Shown piece by piece: positions 50,785-59,264 of a DNA stretch of 64,000 nt. The first letter of the stretch is position 1. Each line of letters starts with the position of its first letter. The notes beneath the pieces were generated by a model. The model did no database searches. It saw only the letters and a program-made list of their open reading frames with translations, and had not been told where the DNA came from. The stretch is from Kineosporia rhizophila (GTDB lineage: Bacteria > Actinomycetota > Actinomycetes > Actinomycetales > Kineosporiaceae), in NCBI RefSeq assembly GCF_021277265.1, contig NZ_JAJSOH010000001.1, forward strand, positions 434,001 to 498,000. The letters are read 5' to 3'. The position numbers were made by a program, and so were the translations under genes.

Positions 50785-51192
50785 TCAGGGCAGGAGCAGG
50801 ATCCCGAAGAGCGCCGCCAGGATTCCCGCGAGGACGAACGAGATCGAGCCCCGCCGGTCGAGCGCGAGCACCTGGACCTGGAAGTGCTGGGGATCGGACG
50901 GGTCGTACCAGACCGGCACCCGCTTGCCGATCACCGGCGTCACGACGGCGAAGCCGGTGCGGCGTTCGGCCACCACCGTCTCTCCGTGCCGGGTGGTGAA
51001 GCGCACCACCGGACGGCGGTTCGAGGCGCCGATCACACTGCGCTCGCCGATCACCTCGCCGACCACCTCGGGCCAGATCCGCCGCACCTCGTTCTGCCGG
51101 CTGCGCCGCAGCAGCCCGGCGCCCAGGCAGAGCAGAAAGAGCACCCCGACCACACTCCGGGCCAACAGCATCGGTCCAGCGGTGTCGTACAT
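50785..51192 (-). CDS. DUF3592-like membrane protein
   Basis: 135 residues. N-terminal helix (ARSVVGVLFLLCLGAGLL), a beta-rich middle with WPEVVGEVIGERSV, RPVVRFTTRHGE and VPVWYDPSDPQHFQV, and a C-terminal helix (SFVLAGILAALFGILLL). This is the DUF3592 layout, with two membrane segments flanking an outer or inner beta domain. Function unknown. It lies 11 bases after the DUF192 gene stop on the same strand. Confidence 0.75.
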   Translation of the reverse strand: MYDTAGPMLLARSVVGVLFLLCLGAGLLRRSRQNEVRRIWPEVVGEVIGERSVIGASNRRPVVRFTTRHGETVVAERRTGFAVVTPVIGKRVPVWYDPSDPQHFQVQVLALDRRGSISFVLAGILAALFGILLLP

Positions 51193-51203
51193 GGGAACTC
51201 ACC

Positions 51204-51542
51204 CTAGGCCAGGCTGAGTTCCCGCCCGGGAACGATGCCCCACGCCGTCGCTCGCCCGGCCTCCGTCTCGAGGATCCAGGCCGACCGCAGCCGGGGCCGG
51301 CCGAGCCGGTGGGGCCGCATCGGCGCCACTGCCAGCACCCGGCCGTCGCGACGCACGTAGACCACGTCGATCGCGAACCGCATACCGAAGGTGTGCACAC
51401 CCGAGCCCGGGCGCAGCACCAGGCCGGTCGCGATCCCGTCCCGCCCCAGCAGTCCTTTCGAGCGCGCGGCGTAGCTGACGGCCACCTCGACCTGAGCCAC
51501 CGGCACACCGTCCACCGACAAAGTCTCCACGAACGTCCTCAC
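51204..51542 (-). CDS. DUF192 family protein (second copy)
   Basis: 112 residues. VSYAARSKGLLGRDGIATGLVLRPGSGVHTFGMRFAIDVVYV and GRPRLRSAWILETEAGRATAWGI align with the first DUF192 gene. GTG 51542 (VRTFVETLSVDG) aligns with the paralogue start; ATG 51581 is an alternative. It is probably co-transcribed with the DUF3592-like gene. The pair of DUF192 genes between two Tad loci hints at one copy per locus. Confidence 0.8.
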   Translation of the reverse strand: MRTFVETLSVDGVPVAQVEVAVSYAARSKGLLGRDGIATGLVLRPGSGVHTFGMRFAIDVVYVRRDGRVLAVAPMRPHRLGRPRLRSAWILETEAGRATAWGIVPGRELSLA

Positions 51543-51612
51543 ATCGGGTCCAAAGGTAACAATCACGCGAATCGCCACCATGTAATCGTCCGGTACGGCA
51601 CAGTGACCAGTG

Positions 51613-52917
51613 ATGAGCCTGATCGTTCGTCGCCCTGATCGCGCAGCGCTCCCGGACGCCGGCCCGTCGTCGATCCGGTACCTCGCCGTGCTCACCGGCA
51701 GCTGCCTGGTGGTACTGGTCACCGTGGTGCTGACGCCGGTGCTCGGGCACGGTGTGCGCAAGGCCTTCTGCGGCAACGGCGACACGGCCTGCGCAACGCC
51801 GGTCATCGCCGCCGCGGCCGAGACCCGTTGTCAGGTACTCAGCCACGCCGACGTGGTGCCCGACGACGCGGTGCTGTTCACCGACGACCTGGGCAGTTCC
51901 GGACGGTTGACGCTGAGCCGCACGGTGGACAAGAACGCGGTGGTGCACTGGTTCGTCCGGCGCGACAACGTTCCCGGTTCGGTCCGCGGGGGTGAGCTCA
52001 CCGAGTTCCCCACCGAGAGTGCCGCCCGCGCGTACATCACCGCCGCCCAGCACGAGCCGGTCCGGCGCCGGCTGCGGAGCGCCGATCCCACCGGTCTGCT
52101 GGCCCGGATCGCCGAAAAGGTGGACGGGCACCCGTTGCCGGGCGAGATGGTCCGGCAACCGCATGCCTACTTCGTCGACGCGGGCTCGGCCCCGGATCTC
52201 GCGGCCCAGGCCCGCTCGGCGGTCGGCGGCGGCATCGTCGGGGGCGGGGTGGCCGGGGTCGCAGAGGTTCGGGTCACGCAGGAGAAGCAGCCTTCCACGA
52301 CGATTTTCGTCGAGCTGACCGAGAAGGCAGGCGAATCCTTCCGTCTGGGAACCCCCGGATCCGCAACCACGGTGGCCGGGGTGACCTTCGACCGGTTCGG
52401 GCGGGCGCGGTACCTGGTGATCGAGACGGCGGGTGGGTTGCGGGGGTGGCTGAGCGCGTCGGCCGGCACCCCGGAACATCTGCTGGGCACGCTTTTGGAC
52501 GTCGGTGAGCCCGAAGGCTCGGATCTCACCTCCGATTCGGTCGAGTCGGAGGAACCAGAGGAACCGGCACCGTTCGTCGGGCGGGCCACGATCCGGATCG
52601 ATCTGCTGAGGAGCGAACCCGCCGGCGCGGCCGCCGACGTGCTGCACTGGCTGGGCGTGCCGTTACTGCTCGATCTGGGCCAGGGCTCGGAGCTGGAGGA
52701 AGGTCAAGATCCCGTCCAGCGCCTGTACGCCCTGCTCGACGCCGGGGCGCCCGGCACCTCGGTCACGGTCAGCGCCTACCGAACTGCCCAGAACGCCTCG
52801 CCCGAGGTAGGTCTGGGCATGCTCGGTGGGCTCACCGTCCGAGGCGCCCTTCCCGGCGACGACTTCTACTATGCGCCCGGCCAGGGTCTGGTCAGGTGGC
52901 AGACGTGCGCATCCTGA
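51613..52917 (+). CDS. Membrane-anchored secreted protein, unknown family
   Basis: 434 residues. One helix near the N-terminus (about 20-45: YLAVLTGSCLVVLVTVVLTPV) is followed by a Cys pair (AFCGNGDTAC), a layout recalling the pilin-like passenger proteins of locus A, though no Gly/Glu+5 cleavage motif is present. The outer region has a Gly-rich turn (GGGIVGGGVAGVAEV), a Glu-rich linker (about 300-315) and a C-terminal domain. It is the first of three overlapping plus-strand genes ending in the zinc-ribbon protein. GTG 51610 directly before ATG 51613 could also serve as start. Confidence 0.7.
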   Translation: MSLIVRRPDRAALPDAGPSSIRYLAVLTGSCLVVLVTVVLTPVLGHGVRKAFCGNGDTACATPVIAAAAETRCQVLSHADVVPDDAVLFTDDLGSSGRLTLSRTVDKNAVVHWFVRRDNVPGSVRGGELTEFPTESAARAYITAAQHEPVRRRLRSADPTGLLARIAEKVDGHPLPGEMVRQPHAYFVDAGSAPDLAAQARSAVGGGIVGGGVAGVAEVRVTQEKQPSTTIFVELTEKAGESFRLGTPGSATTVAGVTFDRFGRARYLVIETAGGLRGWLSASAGTPEHLLGTLLDVGEPEGSDLTSDSVESEEPEEPAPFVGRATIRIDLLRSEPAGAAADVLHWLGVPLLLDLGQGSELEEGQDPVQRLYALLDAGAPGTSVTVSAYRTAQNASPEVGLGMLGGLTVRGALPGDDFYYAPGQGLVRWQTCAS

Positions 52918-53513
52918 CCGGGCTTTCGCTGGCCGTGCTCCTGCTGGCCGGCTGCTCAAGTGATCCCGGACCCCCTCCCGGGGCGGAACCCATGAACGAC
53001 GGCCGTACCCAGGTGTTGCCGTTGTCCGGGCTGGACCACTACACGGTCGGCACCGGAGCGCTCAGTTTCGAACTGCCCAGCGACGTCGACTACTCACCGG
53101 AGACGTCGAGCGCCGCTGCGAACGAGACCGGCGCCGCCCGGGTGCGGGTCTGGCGGGCCTCCGCAGAAGGCGGCTCCTGCGTCGTGATCGCCGGCGAGAA
53201 GCTCGACTACCGGGGCACTTTTCCGGCTGCCGCGATCGCCACCTTCTCGGCCGGCCGCGAACCGGGCGGGCAGATCGAGCAGAACGAGCCGATCGACCCG
53301 GTTCCCGGCACCCTGGCCGGAGTGCGCCAGAGCAGCCGCTACCCGATCGTCCCCGGTGATCTGTACGGCCCCCAGGGCGCCCTGTTCGTGCGCCAGTTCC
53401 TCACCGAGGAGTCGACCTTGATCTCGCTCAACGTGGCCGGCCCGGCCGACGCCGTCGAGTCCTGCCGGCTCGAGGAGATCGCCTCCACCCTGCGGCCCGG
53501 GGGTGCCTCGTGA
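52896..53513 (+). CDS. Lipoprotein of unknown function
   Basis: 205 residues. The signal peptide ends in the lipobox LLLAGC, so the protein is diacylglyceryl-anchored on the outside. The outer domain is polar and beta-prone with two later cysteines (GGSCVVIAG, VESCRLEE). GTG 52896 overlaps the previous stop by 22 bases; GTG 52905 is an alternative. Located between the anchored protein and the zinc-ribbon gene, probably one operon. Confidence 0.75.
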   Translation: MADVRILTGLSLAVLLLAGCSSDPGPPPGAEPMNDGRTQVLPLSGLDHYTVGTGALSFELPSDVDYSPETSSAAANETGAARVRVWRASAEGGSCVVIAGEKLDYRGTFPAAAIATFSAGREPGGQIEQNEPIDPVPGTLAGVRQSSRYPIVPGDLYGPQGALFVRQFLTEESTLISLNVAGPADAVESCRLEEIASTLRPGGAS

Positions 53514-54538
53514 GCAGCGGGGCCGAGCCCGGGCGACCGATTTTCCCAGGGCCACAACCGATCACCGGCCAGGCCCCGATCGTGCCGGTGGAGAGCCGGC
53601 CGGTGCCCCGCGAGCCGCACGACACCCAGCCCACCCGGATCCTGCGGCAGACCGCCCGCCGCGCCCAGCCGGCCCCGGCGCCGCCCCCACCGCCTCCGGC
53701 CCCCGAGCCGTCCGAACCGCCGATCCGGGTCCTGCTGGCCGACGACCTGAACCTGTGGCGCGAGGAGAACGGGCCGGCCGGCCTGCTCAACGTCTCGTCG
53801 GCCACCCGTCTCGGCCTCCTGGAAGACCTCACCTCCGACGGAGCCCGGCTGCTCATGCTGTGCGGCGAGTCCGCCGAGGCGGCCGTCACCCGCGAGGCGG
53901 CCCTGGCCCGGGCCGCTCTCGACGTGGAGATCACCGTGGTCGCCCTGCCGAACGGCCCGCTCGGGCAGTACGCCGTGGCCCGCATCAGTGAGCAGGCCCT
54001 GGCCGTGGCCGGACGGCCGTCGTCGCTGGTGGTCTCGGTCTTGCCCACCCTGGCCGCCGAACTGGTGAACGTGGCCGTGCTGCACAGTGTGACCGGGCTC
54101 GACCTTCCCGGGGTCGGGGTGGGCCACCACCTGGCCTCGATACTGCCCGGCCAGCGCCAGTTCGCGGTCCAGGTCACACCGCGCCCGATCGTGCGCTCAC
54201 TGTCGAAAGACCTGGTTTCAGAAGGCTTCACCCGCGCCGCCTTCGGCTCCGCCGAGACCCGGGTGCTGATCGCCGGCCCGCACAGCATGCCCGCACCGCT
54301 CCAGGCCCTGACCGGGGTGAGCGACGTGCCGCACCGAGTGCGCACCGAGCTCGACCTGCCCGGTTTCTGGGGCGACGACGAGGCCACCGAGATCGTGGCC
54401 GTGCCCCGTGACCCGGCCGCCTGGATCGCGCAACGGGTTCCGCTGCAGCCGTACTCACCCTGCGACTGGTGCGGGGCGGCGCTGGTCGCCGCGGCCCCGC
54501 GCTGCGTGTTCTGCGGCTACCAGGTGCCTAGCCGATGA
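53510..54538 (+). CDS. Zinc-ribbon protein, paralogue of Tad A first gene
   Basis: 342 residues. A Pro/Arg-rich disordered N-terminus (to ~75, PAPAPPPPPPAPEP) precedes a Rossmann-like start (IRVLLADDLNLW) and a body paralogous to the protein at 49076 (LVNVAVLHSVTGLDLPGVGVGHHLASILPGQRQF). The C-terminal ribbon is CDWCGAALVAAAPRCVFC. GTG 53510 overlaps the lipoprotein stop. In locus A this family starts the tad operon; here it faces locus B tail to tail (11-base overlap with the TadG-like gene). Likely a Tad-associated adaptor. Confidence 0.7.
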   Translation: MSSGAEPGRPIFPGPQPITGQAPIVPVESRPVPREPHDTQPTRILRQTARRAQPAPAPPPPPPAPEPSEPPIRVLLADDLNLWREENGPAGLLNVSSATRLGLLEDLTSDGARLLMLCGESAEAAVTREAALARAALDVEITVVALPNGPLGQYAVARISEQALAVAGRPSSLVVSVLPTLAAELVNVAVLHSVTGLDLPGVGVGHHLASILPGQRQFAVQVTPRPIVRSLSKDLVSEGFTRAAFGSAETRVLIAGPHSMPAPLQALTGVSDVPHRVRTELDLPGFWGDDEATEIVAVPRDPAAWIAQRVPLQPYSPCDWCGAALVAAAPRCVFCGYQVPSR

Positions 54539-55250
54539 TCTCGATCCGCAGGCTCTCCCGCACCGCGTCGAGGATCTCCTCGGGCGGGCCGACCGCGGCC
54601 ACCATGACCGGGAACGGCCAGGCCTCGAGGATCTCCAGCTGCATCGCGTCGGCCATGGTGAAACAGTCGGAGTCGTGGCCGAGCTTGGCCATCGTGGTGT
54701 CCACCAGCCAGTGCGCCAGGGCGTCCTGCTTCGCCGGCCCGGGTGCCGGGCACTCCTCGAACGTGATCCGCGAGAGCGCTGCGGCCTGAGCTCTCTGGTC
54801 CTGCACGTCGGCCGGGCCGTCGATCACCTGACCGGGCGGAGCCAGCACCCCCACCTGCACCCCGTCCCCGGTTCCGGCGAGGTAGACGTCGCCGCACCCC
54901 AGGCCGCCGGAGTGTGGGTTCTCCTGCCAGTTGCGCTGGGCCGCGGCGCAGGCCGCCGCCGTCAGGTCCGGCTCCCAGCCGCCCAGGGGCGCGAACAGAA
55001 CCCCTAGGCCCCAGGGAATCTCGTCCGCCGCCTGCAGGATGGTGGCGTCGCGCAACTGGTGGGTCGCGGCGACGGCGGCCGAGTCGGCGGCCGTCTGGGT
55101 CTGGGTCTTCTGCTCGGAGGCGCTGCCCACCTGGGCGAAGAGCAGACCCAGGAACAGCAGCGCGGCCACGACGAGGAGGAGGGCCGGCGCGATCTGACCC
55201 TCCTCCCCTTCAGGACGACGTCGGGACCGCACGGGATGCGGTGACTTCAT
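54528..55250 (-). CDS. TadG-like pilus-associated protein (locus B)
   Basis: 240 residues. EEGQIAPALLLVVAALLFLGLLFAQVG is a TadG-type helix (Ala, not Glu, at +5), followed by TQTQTAADSAAVAATHQL, the family hallmark. The outer region carries five cysteines, probably in disulphides. ATG 55250 lies 17 bases after the flp stop. No OmpA-like gene or toxin module separates them, unlike locus A. Confidence 0.8.
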   Translation of the reverse strand: MKSPHPVRSRRRPEGEEGQIAPALLLVVAALLFLGLLFAQVGSASEQKTQTQTAADSAAVAATHQLRDATILQAADEIPWGLGVLFAPLGGWEPDLTAAACAAAQRNWQENPHSGGLGCGDVYLAGTGDGVQVGVLAPPGQVIDGPADVQDQRAQAAALSRITFEECPAPGPAKQDALAHWLVDTTMAKLGHDSDCFTMADAMQLEILEAWPFPVMVAAVGPPEEILDAVRESLRIEIIG

Positions 55251-55267
55251 CCGGTGCGGCCGCGTCG

Positions 55268-55486
55268 TCAGCCTCCTGCGTTGAAGATGTCGTTGATCTT
55301 GTTGGTGATGTTCGTGGCGATGGTCTGACCGATGTTGCTGGTGGCGATCGCGACGATGATGATCGCGACGATGACGACGATGCCCATGTACTCGGCCGCC
55401 GTCTGCCCCCGGTCCTGCCCGGCCCGACGTCCGCGCCCGACCGTCGTCGCGAGCAGACTCAGTAGCGCGCAGTAGACGCGAATCAT
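55268..55486 (-). CDS. flp: Flp-type pilin (Tad locus B)
   Basis: 72-residue precursor. The leader ends DRG27, then QTAAEYMGI with Glu +5 and Tyr +6, a long Ile/Val helix and an Asn/Ile-rich C-terminus (NITNKINDIFNAGG). GAGGGGAG lies before ATG 55486. A 7-base-arm dyad and a GGGCCC-box promoter lie immediately upstream. Major pilin of the second pilus. Confidence 0.92.
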   Translation of the reverse strand: MIRVYCALLSLLATTVGRGRRAGQDRGQTAAEYMGIVVIVAIIIVAIATSNIGQTIATNITNKINDIFNAGG

Positions 55487-55500
55487 CCTGCTCTCCCCTC

Positions 55501-55519
55501 GTTAGCGCCGAACGCTAAC
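55501..55519 (-). promoter_or_regulatory. Dyad at the flp B promoter
   Basis: GTTAGCG-CCGAA-CGCTAAC, perfect 7-base arms. On the minus strand it contains TAGCGT, the proposed -10 box, so it may be an operator or a leader hairpin. Confidence 0.5.
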
Positions 55520-55568
55520 CCTCCGGCCCCCGCCCGGCGAGGGTCCGTGGGCCCAGCCGCGGGCCCAA
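55512..55568 (-). promoter_or_regulatory. Promoter with double GGGCCC box (flp B)
   Basis: Minus strand: TTGGGCCC and TGGGCCCAC, then TAGCGT 31 bases after the second box. It is the counterpart of the flp A promoter. Confidence 0.5.
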
Positions 55569-55574
55569 AGTCCT

Positions 55575-56222
55575 TCAGCGGGCGGTGCCCACCCAGACCG
55601 CGACGGCCTGGGCGCGGGAGGTCACCCCGAGCTTGGCGAAGATCCGGTTCACGTGGTTCTTCACGGTTTTCGGGGCCAGGAACAGCTGGGCCGCGATCTC
55701 CCCGTTGGTGCGCCCGGCCGCCAGCAGGCGCATCACCCCGGCCTCCCGCTCGGACAACAGCGCCGCCACGGCCGGATCGGCGGCCGGAACCGACTCCGCA
55801 GGCGCGGGCGGACCGGCCAGGACCCGCACCACCGAGGCGCTGAACACCGAACCTCCCCCGGCTGCCGCCAGAATGTTCTGCACCACCGCGGTTTCGTCGA
55901 AAGTGCCGTAGACGAGGTATCCCCGGGCCCCGAGCTGCACCGCCGCCCGCACCGTCTCGTCCTCTTCGCTCGAGGTCAGCATCAGCACACAGGTGAAGGT
56001 GGCCAGCTCGGGAAGCACCTCCAGCCCCGACGTACCGGGCATCCGGACGTCCAGCAGCACCACGTCGGGGCGCAGCTCCCGGGCCAGCCGCAACGCCTCG
56101 GCGCCGTCTGCGGCCTCACCCACCAGGTCGGTGGCCGGCTCGGCACCGAGCAGCTGCCGCAGGCCGATCCGGATCACCGGATTGTCGTCGGCCACCAGAA
56201 CCGTCACCGGGCGCACCGTCAC
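55575..56222 (-). CDS. NarL/LuxR-type response regulator (Tad locus B)
   Basis: 215 residues. DD pair 12-13, phospho-Asp58 in LLDVRMP, Thr in VLMLTSS. The usual switch Lys is replaced by Tyr (GARGYLVYG). The LuxR HTH (SEREAGVMRLLAAGRTNGEIAAQLFLAPKTVKNHVNRIFAKLGV) is intact. GTG 56222 overlaps the kinase stop. It is paralogous to the locus A regulator, and both lie directly before flp. Confidence 0.9.
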   Translation of the reverse strand: MTVRPVTVLVADDNPVIRIGLRQLLGAEPATDLVGEAADGAEALRLARELRPDVVLLDVRMPGTSGLEVLPELATFTCVLMLTSSEEDETVRAAVQLGARGYLVYGTFDETAVVQNILAAAGGGSVFSASVVRVLAGPPAPAESVPAADPAVAALLSEREAGVMRLLAAGRTNGEIAAQLFLAPKTVKNHVNRIFAKLGVTSRAQAVAVWVGTAR

Positions 56223-57445
56223 GGCACCCCCTCGGCCAGCACCACCGGCTTCGGCTGCTTCGACTGTTTCGCCGGCTTCGGTGGACGGGCCGGCACCGCC
56301 AGCCGAACGGTGGTGCCGTTCCCCGGCGCGCTGAGCACCTTGAGCTTGCCGCCACTACGGCTGGCCCGTTCGCTCATCCCGACCAGTCCGTAGTGCCCCG
56401 GATGCCCGGCCGAGACGTCGAAGCCGCGCCCATCGTCCGTAATCTGCAGGACCACCTCGGCACCGGCAGCCGCCAGCGTGAGCGTGACCCGCCGGGCCTG
56501 CGCGTGCTTCACCACGTTGTGCAGTGCCTCGGAAGTGACCGCCAGCATGGTGTTCCGTCCGGCCGCGTCGGGCCCGGGCCGGGGAGTGCCGCGCTCGTCG
56601 TGCACCTGCACACTCAGCCGGTGTCCGGCCGTGGCCGCGGTGGCGCGCTCGCGCAGCGCCTCGACCAGATTGCGGTGGGGGTTCTCGCGCAGCCCCTGGA
56701 TCACCACCCGGGACTGCCCGGCCAGGCCCTCGGCGGTCTGACCGATCACCCCGGCCGCCTCGCGGGCCGAGGTCAGGTCGCCCCGGTCCAACGAACTCTG
56801 CAACGTCCGGCTGAGAAGCCAGACCCCGTGCAGGTTCTTGGTGAGCGAGTCGTGCAGCTCGCGGGCCACCCGCAGCCGTTCTTCCCGCACCGCCGCGCTC
56901 CGCCGCAACCGCCACAGCTGCGTAGCCGTGCGCTCCTGCTCGTCGAGCAGCCGGCGCAGTGCCACCCCCGCCGGACCGGCCGCCAGCACCAGCGCCGGAA
57001 GGGTGATCGTGGTGTGGAAGTCGTTGCCACCCGGCACGTATCCGGTGCGGAACACCAGCAGCACCCCGTAGACCAGCGTGGCCCCCAGGCCGACGAGCAG
57101 CACCGGCCGGGCCCGGTAGGTGAGCCCGGCCAGCACGCCGCCGGCGATCAGGTACAGCACCATCGGCGTGCCCAGACCGGTCACCCCGAGCACGACCAGG
57201 GCAGTGAACTGGTCGAGCACCAGCACCAGCGGATGACGCCGGCCTTCGATCAGGGTCCAGTAACGCAGGGCCAGGTAGTTCAGCGCCATCATCACCAGCA
57301 GCACCCCGAGCAGGGGGCCGGCCGGATCGTGGTCGGCCCGCAGCGCCACCACACTCAGGCCCGGGGCCCCGATCCGCGGGATCAGCACGTACTGGGCCAG
57401 CCGGCCGACCGCGTCCGGCTCCGGAACCGCTGGCCGCCGGCGCAT
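56219..57445 (-). CDS. NarL-family histidine kinase (Tad locus B)
   Basis: 408 residues. About five helices (30-150), then HisKA_3 with His in RVARELHDSLTKNLHG (near 196), and HATPase_c motifs SEALHNVVKHAQA, ITDDGRGFD and GHYGLVGMSERA. The C-terminus is Lys/Pro-rich (PPKPAKQSKQPKP). ATG 57445 shares one base with the tadC stop, the same junction as in locus A. Confidence 0.9.
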   Translation of the reverse strand: MRRRPAVPEPDAVGRLAQYVLIPRIGAPGLSVVALRADHDPAGPLLGVLLVMMALNYLALRYWTLIEGRRHPLVLVLDQFTALVVLGVTGLGTPMVLYLIAGGVLAGLTYRARPVLLVGLGATLVYGVLLVFRTGYVPGGNDFHTTITLPALVLAAGPAGVALRRLLDEQERTATQLWRLRRSAAVREERLRVARELHDSLTKNLHGVWLLSRTLQSSLDRGDLTSAREAAGVIGQTAEGLAGQSRVVIQGLRENPHRNLVEALRERATAATAGHRLSVQVHDERGTPRPGPDAAGRNTMLAVTSEALHNVVKHAQARRVTLTLAAAGAEVVLQITDDGRGFDVSAGHPGHYGLVGMSERASRSGGKLKVLSAPGNGTTVRLAVPARPPKPAKQSKQPKPVVLAEGVP

Positions 57446-58350
57446 CACAACGAGCCGAGATCCACGTCGGAGCCCAGGAACAGGGCCAGGACGAGCAGGG
57501 TGACCACGGCGGGCATGATCACCATGGTGATGATCAGGCTGACCCGGGGCGCGGCCCGGGAGGCCCGGCGCCGGGCGATCTGGGCGAACTCCCGGCGCAT
57601 GTCCCCGGCCAGCTGGTTCAGCGTGTCGGCGAGCGGGGCACCGAGCTCCTCGGCCTGGATCATCGCGGTGACGAACAGGCCCATCGTGGTCGAGCGGGGG
57701 TTGCGGTCGCGCAGTTCGAGGAACGCCTCGCGACGGTGCACCCCGATCTCCATGCGGCGCATGGTGCGGCGCACCTCCTCGGCCAGCGGCCCCTCCAGCG
57801 TCTCGCCCACCCGCTCCATCGCGGCCCGGAAGCCCAGGCCCGCGGTGACGGTGATGGCCAGGACGTCCAGGAAGTCGGGCAGTTCCTGCTCGATCTGCCG
57901 CTGCCGCCGCTGGGCCTCGCTGTAGAGCCACACCGAGGGGTAGGCCAGGAGCAGCAGGGCGGCCGGCCCGGCCAGGACCGGCAGCTCGCGCAGAACCAGC
58001 AGGAACCCGCCGAGCAGGGCGAGCACCGTGTAGGCGCCCTGCAGCTCGGCGAACCCGGCCACGTCCATCCCCCGGGGCTGCCCGGCCGCGGCGATCAGGT
58101 TGCGCACCTCCAGCCGCCAGCGGGGGCCGAGCAGGCCGCTGATCGCCGGGCCGGTGCGCCGGCCCAGCAGCCGGTAGATCCCGGCCACCAGCGGGATCCG
58201 GGCGCCCACCGGCCCGCGCCCGAGAACCGGCACCGATCCGGTGTCGGGCAGGGCCACCTCGGGCGGGGCCTTGAGCAGCTGCCAGCCGTACAGGCCGAAC
58301 AGGTACACCAGCAGCCCGGTGAGCGCGAAGGTGAGGGCGTCGGGGTTCAT
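57445..58350 (-). CDS. tadC: Tad pilus inner-membrane protein TadC (locus B)
   Basis: 301 residues of the T2SSF family: N-terminal helix, a pair of helices near 110-145, core QELPDFLDVLAITVTAGLGF and AEELGAPLADTLNQLAGDMR, C-terminal helices ending LFLGSDVDLGSL, nearly identical in form to locus A TadC. ATG 58350 shares a base with the tadB stop. Confidence 0.93.
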   Translation of the reverse strand: MNPDALTFALTGLLVYLFGLYGWQLLKAPPEVALPDTGSVPVLGRGPVGARIPLVAGIYRLLGRRTGPAISGLLGPRWRLEVRNLIAAAGQPRGMDVAGFAELQGAYTVLALLGGFLLVLRELPVLAGPAALLLLAYPSVWLYSEAQRRQRQIEQELPDFLDVLAITVTAGLGFRAAMERVGETLEGPLAEEVRRTMRRMEIGVHRREAFLELRDRNPRSTTMGLFVTAMIQAEELGAPLADTLNQLAGDMRREFAQIARRRASRAAPRVSLIITMVIMPAVVTLLVLALFLGSDVDLGSL

Positions 58351-59264
58351 CAGACGTCGATCCGGGTGGTCCGGCGGATCATCCAGAACCCGGCCGCGTA
58401 CATCACCAGGGCGATCACCAGCACCACCTGGCCGATCAGCGAGGAGGTGACCTCGTTCAGCGTGCCCGGGGCGATCACGTTCATCATCAGCAGCGACCCG
58501 GCACCCAGGAAGAGCACGATCCAGCTGGTGAAGACCGCGCCGGAGAGCATGGTCCGGACCTCGCGGCGCAGGTCCTTGCGGGCCTCCAGGGTCTCCGACA
58601 TCCCCCGTAGCGCGGTCACCACTGCGCCCCCGGCCCGGGCCTGGATGATCAGGGTGCGGGTCAGCAGGGCGAGCTCGCGGCTGGGCATGCGCTGCTGGAG
58701 GTGGTCGAGCGCATCGCTGAGCGGGGTGCCCACGTCGAGTTCGCGGGCCAGCCGGGCCATCTCCGAACCGGCCGGTTCCTCCAGATCCTCCCCGGCCATC
58801 CGGATCGCCGAGCGCAGCGCCAGCCCGGCCGAGGTGGCGTTCGACAGCACCCGCGCCACCTCGGGCAGCTGCCCCACGAAGTCCTCCCGCCGGCGGGCCT
58901 CCCGGCGGTCGAGCACGGTCAGCGCCAGCCGCACCGCGGCGGCCGCCGCCAGCACGGCGAACCACCAGCTCAGCAGCTGGGCCGAGAGCAGGTAGGTGAC
59001 CACCGCCAGGCCCGCCAGGGCCAGCCAGATGTCGGCCATCCGCCAGCGCACCCCGGCCCGGTCCAGCCGCATCTGCAGCCACCGGCCGTGGGCGGTCCGC
59101 CGCAGCCGCCCGTCCAGCCGGTTGATCCAGCGGTTCGACGAGCGTTCCACCGTCTCCAGCGCGGTGCGCTGGGTCAGCGCCTCGCGTTCGTTGGTGCCGA
59201 GCACCCACTGCGCGTAACCCAGCACGGCGAGAGCCAGCACACCGGAAGCAGCCCAGAGGATCAT
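58350..59264 (-). CDS. tadB: Tad pilus inner-membrane protein TadB (locus B)
   Basis: 304 residues. N-terminal helix, two middle helices (LALAGLAVVTYLL, WWFAVLAAAAAVRLAL), T2SSF core (VGQLPEVARVLSNATSAGLALRSAI, ARAGGAVVTALRGMSETLEARKD) and two C-terminal helices. It overlaps tadA by 4 bases. Platform partner of TadC. Confidence 0.93.
   Translation of the reverse strand: MILWAASGVLALAVLGYAQWVLGTNEREALTQRTALETVERSSNRWINRLDGRLRRTAHGRWLQMRLDRAGVRWRMADIWLALAGLAVVTYLLSAQLLSWWFAVLAAAAAVRLALTVLDRREARRREDFVGQLPEVARVLSNATSAGLALRSAIRMAGEDLEEPAGSEMARLARELDVGTPLSDALDHLQQRMPSRELALLTRTLIIQARAGGAVVTALRGMSETLEARKDLRREVRTMLSGAVFTSWIVLFLGAGSLLMMNVIAPGTLNEVTSSLIGQVVLVIALVMYAAGFWMIRRTTRIDV

Noticed and set aside
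50670..50999. 109-codon plus-strand ORF starting MNDITPSEG
   Set aside because: It continues antisense into the DUF3592-like gene and is Arg/Pro-rich, so not a likely protein.
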